Positions 1 to 12,398 of a DNA stretch of 64,000 nucleotides are shown here, piece by piece. Source of the DNA: Nematostella vectensis. Taxonomy: Eukaryota > Cnidaria > Anthozoa > Actiniaria > Edwardsiidae. The translations under genes were made by a program, and so were the position numbers. The stretch's first letter is position 1, and the number at the start of each line of letters is the position of its first letter. The stretch covers positions 7,980,203-8,044,202 of the forward strand of contig NC_064037.1 in assembly GCF_932526225.1 (NCBI RefSeq), in the 5' to 3' direction. The notes under the pieces are model-generated. The model was given only the letters and a program-made list of their open reading frames with translations, was not told the origin of the DNA and did not search any database.

Positions 1-1440
1 ACGAGAGAATGGTTATAATTCGTCTTGTAGGGGCGGTGAAAGGGAAACGAGTGGTTAATGGGTCCATAATACTCATGAGAGATTCCAAAGAGACAAGAAT
101 AGAGTGAGTCCACTATGAAGTCTATTTTCTTTGATTTTCTATTTTTTTCATCACGTATACAAATTCTCTTGCGTTCGAAATTCAAACCGAGTGCTTTTGT
201 TACATGTGGAGTGAGTCGTCGCAGTGCACTCAGTGAACTTTAGCGTGGAGACAATGCGAAACATATCACTATCCCCACATTTCCATAGAGGTGAAATGCA
301 AGCTTCTCGTCTTTGCTCTTGACACTGGACTCTCCCTCGTCCCGCAAGGCAATGCACTGGCGACCCTAATACGGCACTGCTTATAAGCAACAAATGCTTG
401 TTTCGCTCTATGTTACGTCTCTTCTCGTCATCAAGGAGGAATAAAGTTTTATGATAAAAAACTCACACCCCCAAAAACGTGTTTTTTGTTTGTTTTATGC
501 CATTGCAGTATTTCCACGGGATGTTTACTATGTTCTTGAGTTCAAGTTTAAGCTTATGAGTTGATTTATAGATTTATAACATATCAGAGTTATCTAAAAT
601 GCCTTTTTTTCTTATCCAATTCGCTTATGCTTTAAAGTTTCGAATACAAATAGCACGTCTATTGCGAACCGCAAGTGGACATTCGGCCGTTGTTGGGGGT
701 GCGAACGCACCCGCTGCCAACCCCCCCCCCCCCCCCCCCCCCCCCCTGGGTACGGGCCTGCATTCCACATATAACCCAGATAACCCCTAGTAACTGGCAT
801 TTTTTGTTGTTTGGCATTCTCAGTAGTATAGGTTTCTGTACAGCGCGATGTAATATCGTTTGATTCCTCTGCTAGCTATCTTGCTCATTTTGAGTCTTTG
901 TCTCTTTGACGTGCTTTACTTTCCCACCATTTTCGTCGCCGAATGGCGAATTTGACGGGAAGATTAGCAAGTTTCTGCTCCGTCTTGGCCTTGGCCTTTT
1001 CTAGGCTTCGAAAATTGATTTCCTGTAATAGTCCCTCTTATATTTGGCCCTTGTCGGGCGCTTTTTCTCTCTCCAAAGACGAATTCTGTCTGCTCCAGGT
1101 ATTTGCACGTCCGTGTCCATAGCTAGATATTGCTTTTACGTGTGACAATTTTTATCAGCCTAAAAAAAAACTCGGCGAGTACCGCACGCACTGGAGTGTC
1201 ATGCTAGCGTGCTTTTCACTCGGCGTGGTAACACTCTCTCTACTCGGTTTGCAGGGTGCGACGGCACGGCTAAGATCCAAAGAGCGTGACACGAGAAGAA
1301 GAATTGATGACAAGAAGGAGCCTTAGCAACTGAATTCAAAACATTAGTCTCTGAAAATTGCTCAAGGTTTGATACTATCACAATTTATTCACAATACCTA
1401 TAACAAAAACACGCAACATGAATGCGTAACAAAGACCGTC
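1..1440. other. No gene recognised
   Basis: All reading frames are short and none resembles a known protein. A run of about 26 C lies at 721-746 and makes spurious proline- or glycine-rich frames on both strands. I see no RNA gene or splice-supported exon here. Confidence 0.6.
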
Positions 1441-1454
1441 ATTATGGGCGAGGG

Positions 1455-1645
1455 ATGATTTAACAGGGCCGTAGCAGGGGGTTGGGCACTGGGGGCACGT
1501 GCCCTCCCCCCCCAATATTTTCAAAAATTATAAGGAAATTACCAGTAGGGGCGTGGCTGTACCCCCATTGTTTTCTTAATGTTTCTGTATCGTGCCCCAC
1601 CCCCCCGAATAATTCGAGGCATGCCACGGCTATTTAAAGTCCCTG
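1455..1645. mobile_element. Dispersed repeat (GCCGTAGCAGGGG family)
   Basis: This stretch is closely related to 11095-11260: both open with a form of GCCRTAGCAGG, share 'aatattttcaaaaat', then 'ccagtaggggc', then a 'ttttctta.tgtttctgtat' block, and end near 'gcccct'. Shorter pieces ending in 'ctacggc...cccctgcc' occur near 3660 and 34230. It is probably a non-autonomous transposon family; no coding capacity is seen. Confidence 0.55.
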
Positions 1646-1919
1646 CACATACCCCTAAACTACCTACATGATGTTTAGTGAACTGGTGTACATTTAAATC
1701 AGGCCGCAATCACACCGCCATTTTCATCCGCTAATCCAAGCGAGTAACCAATATATTTTCAATCCAATATCGTCACTAACATATAAGACTTCATTTTAAG
1801 ATTGTTATTTTGAAGTTTTCTCGCGAATATTCTAAATGATAAACAATAGCAAAGCCACCCGCCTGATGATGCCCAAAGTACAAGCATAAGGGAGTGACGT
1901 GGTGGGCATTTGAAAAACG

Positions 1920-3640
1920 CAACACATTCATTGGCTGCTAGGAGGGGGAGGGAGGTTTCCCTGTAATTTAGATAATGTCTCATACATTCATTGGCTGCTA
2001 GGAGGGGGGGAGGTTTTCCTGTATTTTAGATAATGTCTCATACATTCATTGGCTGCTAGGAGGGGGGAGGTTTCCCTGTATTTTAGATAATGTCTCATAC
2101 ATTTATTGGCTGCTAGGAGGGGGGGAGTTTTCCCTGTATTTTAGATAATGTTTCATACATTTATTGGCTGCTAGGAGGGAGGAGGTTTCCCTGTATTTTA
2201 GATAATGTCTCATACATTTATTGGCTGCTAGGAGGGGGGGAGTTTTCCCTGTATTTTAGATAATGTTTCATACATTTATTGGCTGCTAGGAGGGGGGAGG
2301 TTTCCCTGTATTTTAGATAATGTCTCATACATTCATTTGCTGCTAGGAGGGGGGAGAGGTTTCCCTGTATTTTAGACAATGTCTCATACATTCATTGGCT
2401 GCTAGAAAGGGGGAGGGGGAGGTTTCCCTGTATTCTAGATAATGTCTCATACATTAATTGGCTGCTAGGAGGGGGGGAGGTTTCCCTGTATTTTAGATAA
2501 TGTCTCATACATTTATTGGCTGCTAGGAGGGGGGGAGGTTTCCCTGTATTTTAGATAATGTCTAATACATTTATTGGCTGCTAGGAGAGGGGGAAGGGGA
2601 GGTTTCCCTGTATTTTAGATAATGTCTAATACATTTATTGGCTGCTAGGAGAGGGGGGGGAGGTTTCCCTGTATTTTAGATAATGTCTAATTCATTTATT
2701 GGCTGCTAGGAGGGGAGAGGTTTCCCTGTATTTTAGATAATGTCTAATACATTTATTGGCTGCTAGGAGGGGTGGGGTTCCCTGTATTTTAGATAATGTC
2801 TCATACATTCATTGGCTGCTAGGAGGGGGGAGGTTTCCCTTTTTTTTAGATAATGTCTCATACATTCATTGGCTGCTAGAAGGGGGGGAGGTTTCCCTGT
2901 ATTTTAGATAATGTCTCATACATTCATTGGCTGCTAGGAGGGGGGAGGTTTCCCTGTATTTTAGATAATGTCTCATACATTCATTGGCTGCTAGGAGGGG
3001 GGAGGGATAATGTCTCATACATTCATTGGCTGCTAGGAGGGGGGAGGTTTCCCTGTATTTTAGATAATGTCTCATACATTCATTGGCTGCTAGGAGGGGG
3101 GGAGGTTTCCCTGTATTTTAGATAATGTCTCATGCATTCATTGGCTGCTAGGAGGGGGGGGGGGGGGGAGGTTTCCCTGTATTTTAGATAATGTCTCATA
3201 CATTTATTGGCTGCTAGGAGGGGGGGAGGTTTCCCTGTATTTTAGATAATGTCTAATACATTTTTTGGCTGCTAGGAGGGGAAGAGGTTTCCCTGTATTT
3301 TAGATAATGTCTCATGCATTCATTGGCTGCTAGGAGGGGGGGGGGGGAGGTTTCCCTGTATTTTAGATAATGTCTCATACATTTTTTGGCTGCTAGGAGG
3401 GGGGGAGGTTTCCCTGTATTTTAGATAATGTCTCATACATTCATTGGCTGCTAGGAGGGGGGGAGGTTTCCCTGTATTTTAGATAATGTCTCATACATTT
3501 ATTGGCTGCTGGGAGGGAGGGGGGGGGTTTCCCTGTATTTTAGATAATGTCTCATACATTTATTGGCTGCTAGGAGGGGGGGAGGTTTCCCTGTATTTTA
3601 GATATTGTCTCATACATTTATTGGCTGCTAGGAGGGGGGG
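1920..3640. repeat. Minisatellite, about 58-bp unit, about 30 copies
   Basis: A head-to-tail array whose unit contains 'attggctgctaggaggggg', 'aggtttccctgtatttta' and 'gataatgtctcatacatt'. Units differ mainly in the length of the G run (5 to 13 G) and by single substitutions; one unit near 3005 is truncated. Open frames over it, such as 3486-3923, are repeat translation and not genes. No neighbouring exon was found. Confidence 0.95.
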
Positions 3641-5072
3641 CGGCGGCCACCTGGTCACCTTCCAGGCTACGGCTACGCCCCTGCCTTGGTCCCATGGCAT
3701 TTTTAGCGGTGGAAAAATATCGCATTGGGGTAGAGCTTATTTTTGGGATCGGGTATCTCCTTTGCTTGTACGGGTCACAAGATTTGTATCGGGTTCAGGG
3801 ATCACGATTTTACCCAATTTGCGGAAAAGGGATCATTATTTTAGCCCTGTAATAAAAAAAAATACAAACCTTGTTACCACCCATGCTCGAAGATCCAGCG
3901 TACTTTGCGGGCGCTCCCAATGAGAATGGTTACTACCCTAAGAAGAAGTCTGTTTACACGACAGCTCGACGACAATGTTACTGATTACTCGACAGCTCGA
4001 AGAAGTTTTGACGGAAAAGCTCAACAACAAAGCCTACATGAAGGCTCCAAAAAGAAAGACATTTTCAATATTCTGATCTCTTTCGTTAAAATGGTTTAAT
4101 CGTGTTTTACAAAAGAACGGAAATAGACCCTTCAGGCGTTCTTTCCAGTGTCCTACCGTTGCTAAGAGCCCACTTAAAGTGTCAATCAAAAAAAAAATAC
4201 TTACTCTCAACTGTACATTTAACCAACCAGCGCAAAATAATTGGCTCTGAGCTAACTCTTTCATCGGTGAAGGCCGAAGCTAAGACGAAGTATGAGTCCA
4301 AAGGTAAGACAGGGATGGAAAAAATCTGGTTCTAAGCGTTGCTTTCATCATAGAGTGCAATGAAGTTAAGTTGTTAACACATAAGCGTATATAGAGTAAA
4401 AGAAAATGCACAAGTCACTCATCAAAGAATCGCTCAAACCAAAAAATGACGTAGGTTGATAAACACAATGGCAATAGGCCAAATTTAGTAAAGTACAAGA
4501 TGTAGCTAAGAAGGTTTGAGATGTAGACGAAGAAAAAAAAAAGAAAGAAAAACAAATACCCCTCCTCAGAAAAACAAATATGGACATAAGTTTGATTTGA
4601 GCAATATCATCACTTTTCACGCGCCAAAAAAGTCTTATTATTGTTTAGGTATAGCGGTTAGAAGGGGTTTATATAGCAGTCCCGATAAGCAATTTAGCCA
4701 GGTGATGCAATTAATTGACAGAGACAGCATTAAATATCAAAAGAGAGTATTATATATAAATGTAAGATTACGATAGAAAATCAAATGGTAAAATGTCTTA
4801 AGCCACTGACAGGCCCGTGTTCTACCTAAAGTTCGTCAGTCCCCGGGAGATTGAACTGAGATCTTGATTTTCTGGGATAGAGAAAGAAAAGGACAAAGAA
4901 ATTTTCGCTTGCGTTTCTAGTGTTAATATCATTACATATGTATATATTTATGGTTTTAAGTCATGAAAGAGCTACGTTTTGGATAATTGAGGAAAAGGTA
5001 ACCTTTTTACACTTTTTTGCCTTGCTACATTGTAATATCATTAATAGTTTCACGTCATTTGCTTTGTCTCAG
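3641..5072. other. No gene recognised; repeat-derived flank
   Basis: The first part (about 3641-3900) ends the minisatellite and contains 'ctacggctacgcccctgcc', the tail motif of a dispersed family seen elsewhere in the window. The rest is AT-rich with only short unmatched frames. The missing first exon of the following gene may lie at the right-hand end. Confidence 0.45.
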
Positions 5073-7188
5073 ATCTCGGAGGTGTTAACATATTTTGCCG
5101 TTATATTGACATTGGCCAAAGTCACGTGGGCGTTTCGCGGAGAATTCTCACGGGCTTCCACATTTAGTACAGTGGAAAACCACATTTTAGTCGCCGACAG
5201 TGTCACTACTCGGCAGACGTACGATATCCTGTCATGCGCACAAGCCTGCCTCAGTGTTACGCCCTGTAAGTCGTTCAACTTTGGAGGTGTCCCACATGGT
5301 TTGTGTGAACTGTACAACCTGACCAAAGAGAGTAGGGGACTGGTGTACATGCACGGTTCCGTCTATGGTGAACTTCAAAACGTCACGGTATGAAATGTAA
5401 TATTAGATGCAAACACAAAAATGCATTGTTGTTTTTTTTCTCACGTAGAATGTAGACATTGATTAATGAAGACTGTGAGAGGGGAATTTTAAAAATTTTA
5501 GGGGTGTAAAGGATTTCCTGAAGACGCTTGGGGTGCCATCTTCAATGAACGACATTGTTCACATATTCTGACAATAGTTTACATATTCTGACATTGTTTA
5601 CATGTTCTCACAATAGTTTATATATTTTGACAATAGTTTACATATTTTGCCAGCAGTTTACACATTCTGACAATAGTTTCCAAATTCTGCGACAATAGTT
5701 TATATATTCTCACAATCTGTTAGATCAAACAAACGTTTCATTTTTTCATACCAGGTTCCGGAATGGCCAGAAGAACCTACACTACCCTCTGAGCCCATCC
5801 CCGGTAAATGAGCGGCAACGTGCTGTGTCTGTTCATCTGTCTATCTATCTATTCTTCTGTCTGTCTATCTGTTATTGTCTGTCTGTTTGATGATCTGTCT
5901 GTCCATCCGTTTGATGATCTGTCTGTCCATCTGTTTATTCATTATCTATCTGTCTATCTGTTCTTCTGTCTGTCTGTTCTTGCCTGTCTATCTGTTTGAT
6001 GATCTCTCTGTCAATCTTTTCTTGTATGTCTGTTTATCGGTTTGATGATCTGTCTGTCCATCTGTTCTTGTCTGTCTATCTGTTCTCGTCTGTCTGTGTC
6101 CTTCTGTTTTTCTGTCCAACTGTCTGTCTGCAGAGGCGGATTTAGGGGTTGGCCGAGCGGGCCCCGCTCCCTATTTTCAGATATTTACAATATATTAACA
6201 AGTAATATAAAGAATACAATGAAGAACATTGAATCCAGCTCCTCTTTTTTGAAACCCTTGCTTCGGCCCCCTTTTTTTGGAATTCCTGGATCCGGCCGTG
6301 TCTACCCCCCACTCAAAGGTTGTTTTTGCAGTTGGTGTGTACACATTTACAACGTTGGGCGCGGTGGGTAAAGATGGTCCTTCCGAAACTCTCGGTTACA
6401 CAGGGACCCCACTCGAGGGGAAGGTCGTTCTCTCTGCTGGTATCCAGAAGTGGCTCGTCCCGAGGACCTCCACCTACGTCATCGAAGCATATGGTGCCTC
6501 AGGCGGAAATGGGACCTGTAATAGTGGTGTTGGATGCAACATCGGGGCCTGGAAACTAGGCGGACTTGGCGCGCGAATTAAAGGGACATTTTCATTAGTG
6601 AAAGACCAGAAGATACAAATCTTGGTCGGCCAAAAGGGTCAACATACGGTTAGTTTCCAAACCCGAGCAGGGTCGGGAGGTGGGGGGACATTTGTCGTCA
6701 ATAAGAGTGACGGGTCACCATTGCTTGTCGCCGGAGGGGGAGGGGGTGGTGGCCAATCAATGGCGGGTTTCACAGACGGGGATCCCGGACAAGCCTCTAC
6801 TAACGGCAGTCGCTGCGGGGGGTCTGGTGGACAGGGAGGCAGGTTGTGTACCGCAGATCTCGTAATAGTATCGTCTGGAGTGATGGGTGGGGCAGGGGCG
6901 GGGTTAAACGGAAATGGAAAGGCTGGTGCCATGGCAGATGCAATGAGTTTTACAAATGGCGGTGCGGGTTCTCCGGGAATGGACGTTACCTGCAATGGGG
7001 GGTTTGGTGGGGGAGGATTTGGACTTGCAAGCCCTGGGGGAGGGGGCGGGTATTCTGGTGGCGGCATAGTAGGGACTGCAACAAGTGGTACCGCAGGGGG
7101 AGGGGGGTCATTCAATAGCGGGACATCTCAGGAAAACACGCCTGGTGTTAACAATGGCGACGGAAAGGTTGTGATCAAAGAGTTCTAA
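5073..7188 (+). CDS. PAN/apple-like plus ALK/LTK-type glycine-rich domain protein (5' partial)
   Basis: Three exons join in phase: 5073-5387, 5755-5803 and 6332-7188, giving about 406 residues to the stop. The 5' end is uncertain; an acceptor (tttgtctcag) precedes 5073 and the initiator Met may lie in an unseen exon. The product opens with a hydrophobic stretch (YFAVILTLAKVTWA) that looks like a signal peptide. Next comes a PAN/apple-like region with the pattern CAQAC, CKSFNF, CELYN. The last 285 residues are rich in Gly runs (GSGGGG, GGGGGGG, GGFGGGGFG) with spaced Cys and end in GDGKVVIKEF, matching the glycine-rich domain of ALK/LTK receptor kinases. No transmembrane helix or kinase follows, so it is probably secreted. 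Its role is unknown; matrix or signalling is inference. A possible poly(A) signal AATAAA is at 7402-7407. Confidence 0.72.
5548..5716. repeat. Short tandem repeat, about 20-bp unit
   Basis: Degenerate copies of 'caatagtttacatattctga' run through the first intron of the glycine-rich protein gene. Confidence 0.7.
5825..6130. repeat. CTGT/CTAT tetranucleotide-rich tract
   Basis: An imperfect array built from ctgtctatctgt and ctgtttgatgat words lies in the second intron of the glycine-rich protein gene. The frames 5808-5999 and 6042-6371 are low-complexity translations of it. Confidence 0.8.
6133..6310. mobile_element. Dispersed element fragment in intron
   Basis: The stretch runs from 'gaggcggatttaggggt' to 'cctggatccggccgtgtct', with opposed 'ggatttag' and 'ggatccgg' ends. 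A related end, 'gttctggttccgccactgg', is at 53231-53249. Probably a short non-autonomous transposon; assignment is by eye. Confidence 0.4.
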
Positions 7189-7410
7189 AGCAGGTGATCA
7201 AACGTTTTCAACTTTTTTATATTAACCCTTTATATCAGGAGGTATGATGTCGGGCTACAACATATGGCTGGGCTGTGATCCAGATGTGACAGCGATAGAA
7301 TAATTAAGTTTTATTATCACTAGTAGGTTTTTGCTTTAATGTGTATAATGTCTGCTTTATGTTGACCCCACCTGTGATTCAGACTGCTTACTCAATTGGT
7401 GAATAAACTA

Positions 7411-7411
7411 C

Positions 7412-7501
<90 letters not shown>
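7411..7501. repeat. (ATT)n microsatellite
   Basis: About 30 uninterrupted ATT trinucleotides, with one ATTAGT variant near 7427-7432, lie just after the possible poly(A) signal of the glycine-rich protein gene. The poly-leucine frame here is an artefact. Confidence 0.95.
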
Positions 7502-8051
7502 CATCATATGAAGCATCTTTTAATATATCTTTCCTATTGTATGTTATGAATAAGGATAGCACTGACAAGTTCTATTTGTGTAGGGAAATTCGCTGCCATG
7601 AATAATTTTGGCACCTTGTTATGTCATTGTAAATATTCAGTTTTTTTTTAAAGAATGGAATATGCGGCTTTTCAATACTAAATAAGGATTTTCCCTTTTT
7701 TCATACTTTAAATATATCTTATATAAAAATAAAAACACCATAACAGTTATCATCGGAAATATGCTTGGAGCTAAACGCTGATGCTTTGAGGCGATGAGTG
7801 CCTTGATAAAAATTTAAAGCTAAAAGATATAACATTTGATCATTTGATCACAAAAAATTGATAAAACACTAAAACTTTATCATTAATCTTGATATAGTTC
7901 ATAAGCCTATACTGACATTGCTTTTTCCTGCACTTCATAAGAAAGGGAAAAAAAGAAGACTAAATTTGAAATGAGATCCAACACTCAAATTCACAGCCCT
8001 AGGACTAAAAAATACATTCACCCAGGGCGCTCAAGCAAGCAATTATGGTAT
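7502..8051. other. AT-rich intergenic; probably 3' UTRs
   Basis: No coding sequence is seen. The stretch separates two convergent genes and probably holds the 3' UTR of the oxidase on the minus strand. Confidence 0.5.
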
Positions 8052-9528
8052 TCAGAGCTTTGCACTAGTCAGTTGCTGACTAACAATGGTACTAACATGT
8101 TCAGCACATCCCCAAGACATGGCAACACCATAAGAGGTGTGACCATAATTATGGACCAGGTTATGGTCAGTGGAGTCAAGCTCCACCCTAGGGGTCTCGT
8201 GACGGTTAGGTCGCACCCCTACAGTCATACCAGACAGATGCTCATCCCTAATGTGACGCAGAGGGGGGTAGACCTTCTGGCACTCCTTGAGCATGCGCCG
8301 CACAATGGGGTCTGACATTTCCAGGAAGCAGTCACTAGATGGCTGCTTGAAGGTACCAAGCCAAACACTGTGCACTCCTGAGAGATTAAAAGCTGTTGTG
8401 TGACTAGTCCCATTGACGAGGGTATAACTTCTGATAATATGCAATCTCAATATCTTGTTTGATTGATTTGATTGTTTTAATGCAAGGCAGTTGCCAAGTA
8501 AACAATACACCCTTGTATTTTAGCATCTGAGCTGCAAGGAGGCTATTTATAAGCTTTAAAAATTTATCGTTATTTTTCATGTTTTGATGGCAACACATGA
8601 CTGTGTGCCTGCAGACCGACACAGCTTCTTTTGCTCAGGGAAATACCCGCAAAATGTTGGGCAAAAGTTGCAGCATCTTTTGATGTCATCCAACACCTCA
8701 CCTCACTGCAACTTTGCGCACAAACATCACAATGTTGATGGGTAACACCTAACAGATAGAGCCCTTCACATATTGAGTTTTAGACTTGTATCTGTTCTAT
8801 AAAGTGCTATTGCATCAACTAGAGGACTTGGTGAGATCATGGATGTGATGCTTACCACGTGGCGCGATGATGGCAAGCCCTTCAGCGTCACCTTCACGCC
8901 ATGGAGTTGTTGTTTGTATGCAGGCATCAGGCATCACATTGATATCCGCATTATGTATTATCAGGCCAGCACCTGTGAAATATCCAAATGTCACCATTTC
9001 CATACTCAAGTACTGAAGCCCCCTGTGCTAAGCCCCTACCTCTGAGAGGATATGCCTTCTTGTCCTGTGCCATATATTCTGCCTGGAAGCCTGTGCAGTT
9101 TATCACCCAATGGGCTTTGTACCTACTTCTTAACACCCCCAAGTGCTGGCTTAGTGGAGGTGTCACTTCCTCTTTGACAAAGTCCACACCTTGTGACTGC
9201 AGCTATTAATGTATGAAGAACAGCTTTAATTAAACAACAATAAGAGGAAATCCTGGGCCTATCCCAAAAACTTCATTGGGGATTGGAGAGAAAATTTCCA
9301 GAGAGGTTATAAGGCAACTATAAAGTTATACAGTTATAAAACAAATGCAGACATACCATGGAGGTGCCTGACACATCGGCTATATATTTGAAAAAGTCAA
9401 CAAGTGTGGCAAGTATAACAACAATCACACCCACAAAAAAAAACAAGACAACAAATATTCAGCAAGCTAAATATTCATTTTCAGGAGTTAGAGAATAGGA
9501 GGAGGGAAAACAATTCATACAGGCAGAA

Positions 9529-9627
<99 letters not shown>

Positions 9628-12398
9628 TCATATTATATAGACTCACTAATTACATCATTCACCTGTCCTGTGAGCCATGTGAGGAAAATATCGGTGTCCA
9701 CAACTGGACTAAGGAAAGTAAATGCATCTTTGATTCCATCTCCATTGATACCTGCAAAGAGTTTGATCCCAGTGTTAGCAGGGAATCATCAGCCCTTATT
9801 TGATGTAAACAATAATGGATAAGTAAATCTAACTGCTTTAAAAAGTTTCTAATTACCTCACCTTTTCACATCTTGAAAAACACTGCTTCTTTGAACTGCC
9901 ACTTTTTATCTCAATAGTTATTTGTAACTCCATGTTTTCCAGCAATATGTACTGGTTGCACATAACTATTGTCATCTTTGTGTTTCATGTCAAGCAGTGT
10001 TTTTATGTAGAGTTTAAACCATTTGCTAAAAACCTTTTAAAAGGTTAAAACATTAACCTCTTAAAATAAGGATTGAAAGTGTACCATAATCAGTGATGAT
10101 TTGCAGGGAGTGGCGAAACCCTGGAAGGTGTTGATGGGCTTGCATATGTTCTTTTACACGGAGGTCATCATCTATCTAAGATAATGAAAACAATAATAAT
10201 TTGTCAAGAGAATTGGAGGAAAAAGCATCTAAATGTGCTGTCAAATTGTTAGGGCCTGATGGCAATCAGCTATATTTTATGTGGCATTTAGCCACATCCC
10301 TACAAGATGCTTCTTTCGAATATTAGCAAAAGTTTAGCCTCTTCTTTTGAGAAGGTCTTCCACTGTTCTTTTAAACTGTATTATATGTCCTTGTATAAGC
10401 ACTTTCCGTTAGTCACCTTTTTCTGTGCACTAATAGCATAATACCATATTGAAACATCCTCACAATAAGCGGCTGTTTACTCTTACTCAAGTATATGGTT
10501 TTATTATGTAGCATAATGTTACATCCCTTTGTTTTGAAAGCTCATCTTACCTTGTGTGTATACAGTTTTATCCGCTGCCTCATGTACACCCCTGTCACAT
10601 CCTTTTGTTTTGAAAGTTCAGAGAAACGATGCCAAGTCCTCATGCACCAGTCCTAAAACAGAAAAACCTGAGGGTGGCGTGTACACAGGGGCGTGTGCAG
10701 GGGGGTATGCATACATCCCCACTTGGCTGCCAAAAGCAGGTAATTTCTTATTGAAGGTTTGTCAAATATTATCCTTTTTCCTTAGAATACCTGTGCCACC
10801 CCCTGTTTAGAAAATTCTGGGTAAGGTACTCCACCTGTAAATGATATAAAAACACAAGAAAAAAGTAGCGGATCCAAGGGCGTCAAGGGTGTCCACCCAC
10901 CCCCCCTCCCGACCAAATTACTACACACTTTATATACTAATGCCCCAAGGGGTGCATACTAAGTTTTTTTATTTAATTTAATTTTTTTATCCTTTTCTGG
11001 GGGGTGGGGGGAGGGATGGGGTGGGCGTGGCATGGATTGGGTGGACTTTTTTTCGGAAAAACAAATTCTATGTAGGATTTACACTTACTGATCAGGGCCA
11101 TAGCAGGAGGTGGGGTACTGTGCGCACATACCTCACCCAATATTTTCAAAAATGAGGAAATACCAGTAGGGGCATGGCTGTGCCCCAAATATTTTCTTAC
11201 TGTTTCTGTATTGTGCCCCCACCCAATATTTAGAGGCCTGCTACGCCCCTGCTGATGGAATACAATTACAATGCCTATAAACCAGTATTCACCCCCTTTT
11301 TAAGGTACGAAAACTAAAGGATATGTCTTTTTGTTATGTATAAGAATAACAAATAAAAACATCAAACTTATGTCCAGACCCTCTAATCCACCTTAAAAAA
11401 ATAAATCTGGATCAGCAACTCCCCCCCCCCCAACCTCCACACTGCCTTTGGGGCTGGTCCCCACCTTGATCAACCTCTAGAGAAAGGCTATACAAACTAA
11501 ACAAAAACTATATCAAGCACTGTGTTCTGAAATAGCAAAATTAGCTAGTAGACAAACAAAAGTTAGAAACAAAAACTTACAAATATGTTTTTTTCAACTT
11601 GTGCATCCCTCCAAGGCAAAATGCGTACAGGGATCTGCCACAAACCTGCAGCAACTTGAGAGGCAATCTTATGGTTGTTGCTTGGTGATACAAACTCCTT
11701 GGCAAGTATCGTCACACGGAAGCTGTTGGAAGAATTGTAATGGATGATTCAAGTCCCGTGCAACAGCACCAAAACACCGGAAAGCCATCCCTTTCTTGGC
11801 TGATCACAAGACAATGATGATAATGATATGTTGGGGATCACAAGACAATGATGATAATGATATGTTGGGGAACTACAAGTTCGCAGCAGCTTCCAAACAT
11901 GGATTTGGAGGCTCCAACCATTTATTATCAGTAATACGGTAGTACCCCTACCCCTTCTCAAGCAGCTCGTAAGCTGTTGTAAGACCGATTACTCCTGCTC
12001 CAATCACCAGCACGCGTGGCCTTGGTTGCTGTCAACATGAAAATTAATACCAACTCATATTTAGAAGGGCATTGGAGTATATTATGGAAGCTGTGGTTAC
12101 GTGCCCTGCCTGCCAGGGCAACAACCGCACCACCACTGCACCACAACTACCAACAATGTTACGTTGTAGACTATACGTTTCTTGTATGACATATAAAGTT
12201 ACGAGTAGAAGAGATAAGATGAATTATCAAAGATACAACAAAAGGCCAAACGAATAGTTGTGTGGGAAACTTTAAGAGTCGACTGAGCATGACATTCCCA
12301 TGCATGCAACGATAAAAAGGAGTACTTAAGTTAAGTAACCAATACAATAAGAAAAAAAAGCTATCCATTTCTCTACCGTTACGACTCACCAGCGCCAT
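8052..12398 (-). CDS. D-amino-acid oxidase family FAD flavoenzyme
   Basis: Nine minus-strand exons join in phase to 369 aa: 12390-12398, 11952-12028, 11581-11722, 10551-10652, 10085-10175, 9663-9751, 9040-9196, 8856-8972, 8052-8377. The first exon encodes only Met-Ala-Leu. Next comes the FAD-binding strand-turn-helix VLVIGAGVIGLTTAYELLEKG. The VINCTG motif lies mid-protein, and GVRPNRHETPRVE with HNYGHTSYG...WGCA near the end are family hallmarks; the Arg of GVRP matches the substrate-carboxylate Arg of DAAO. The family oxidatively deaminates D-amino acids, giving a keto acid, ammonia and H2O2 in peroxisomes. The C terminus TSAKL is a PTS1-type signal, so a peroxisomal location is likely. The usual PYIIP segment reads LAIIAPR, so an active-site Tyr seems absent and substrate specificity is uncertain. 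D-aspartate oxidase or a fungal-type relative are alternatives. Confidence 0.88.
9531..9628. repeat. (TA)n microsatellite
   Basis: About 48 TA dinucleotides lie in an intron of the oxidase gene, less than 40 bp beyond the donor of exon 9663-9751. Confidence 0.95.
10860..11265. mobile_element. Dispersed repeat cluster in oxidase intron
   Basis: The right half (11095-11260) is a second copy of the family at 1455-1645. The left half carries 'agtagcggatccaagggcgtc', a typical element end, and G/C-rich runs. A similar 'ggggcgtgtgcagggggg' piece lies just outside at 10688-10705. All is intronic. Confidence 0.5.

Noticed and set aside
3486-3923. Open frame of 145 codons
   Set aside because: Its first half is translated minisatellite and its second half has no recognisable domain or splice context.
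6639-7115. Proline-rich minus-strand frame of 158 codons
   Set aside because: Antisense of the glycine-rich exon; Gly codons read backwards give Pro.
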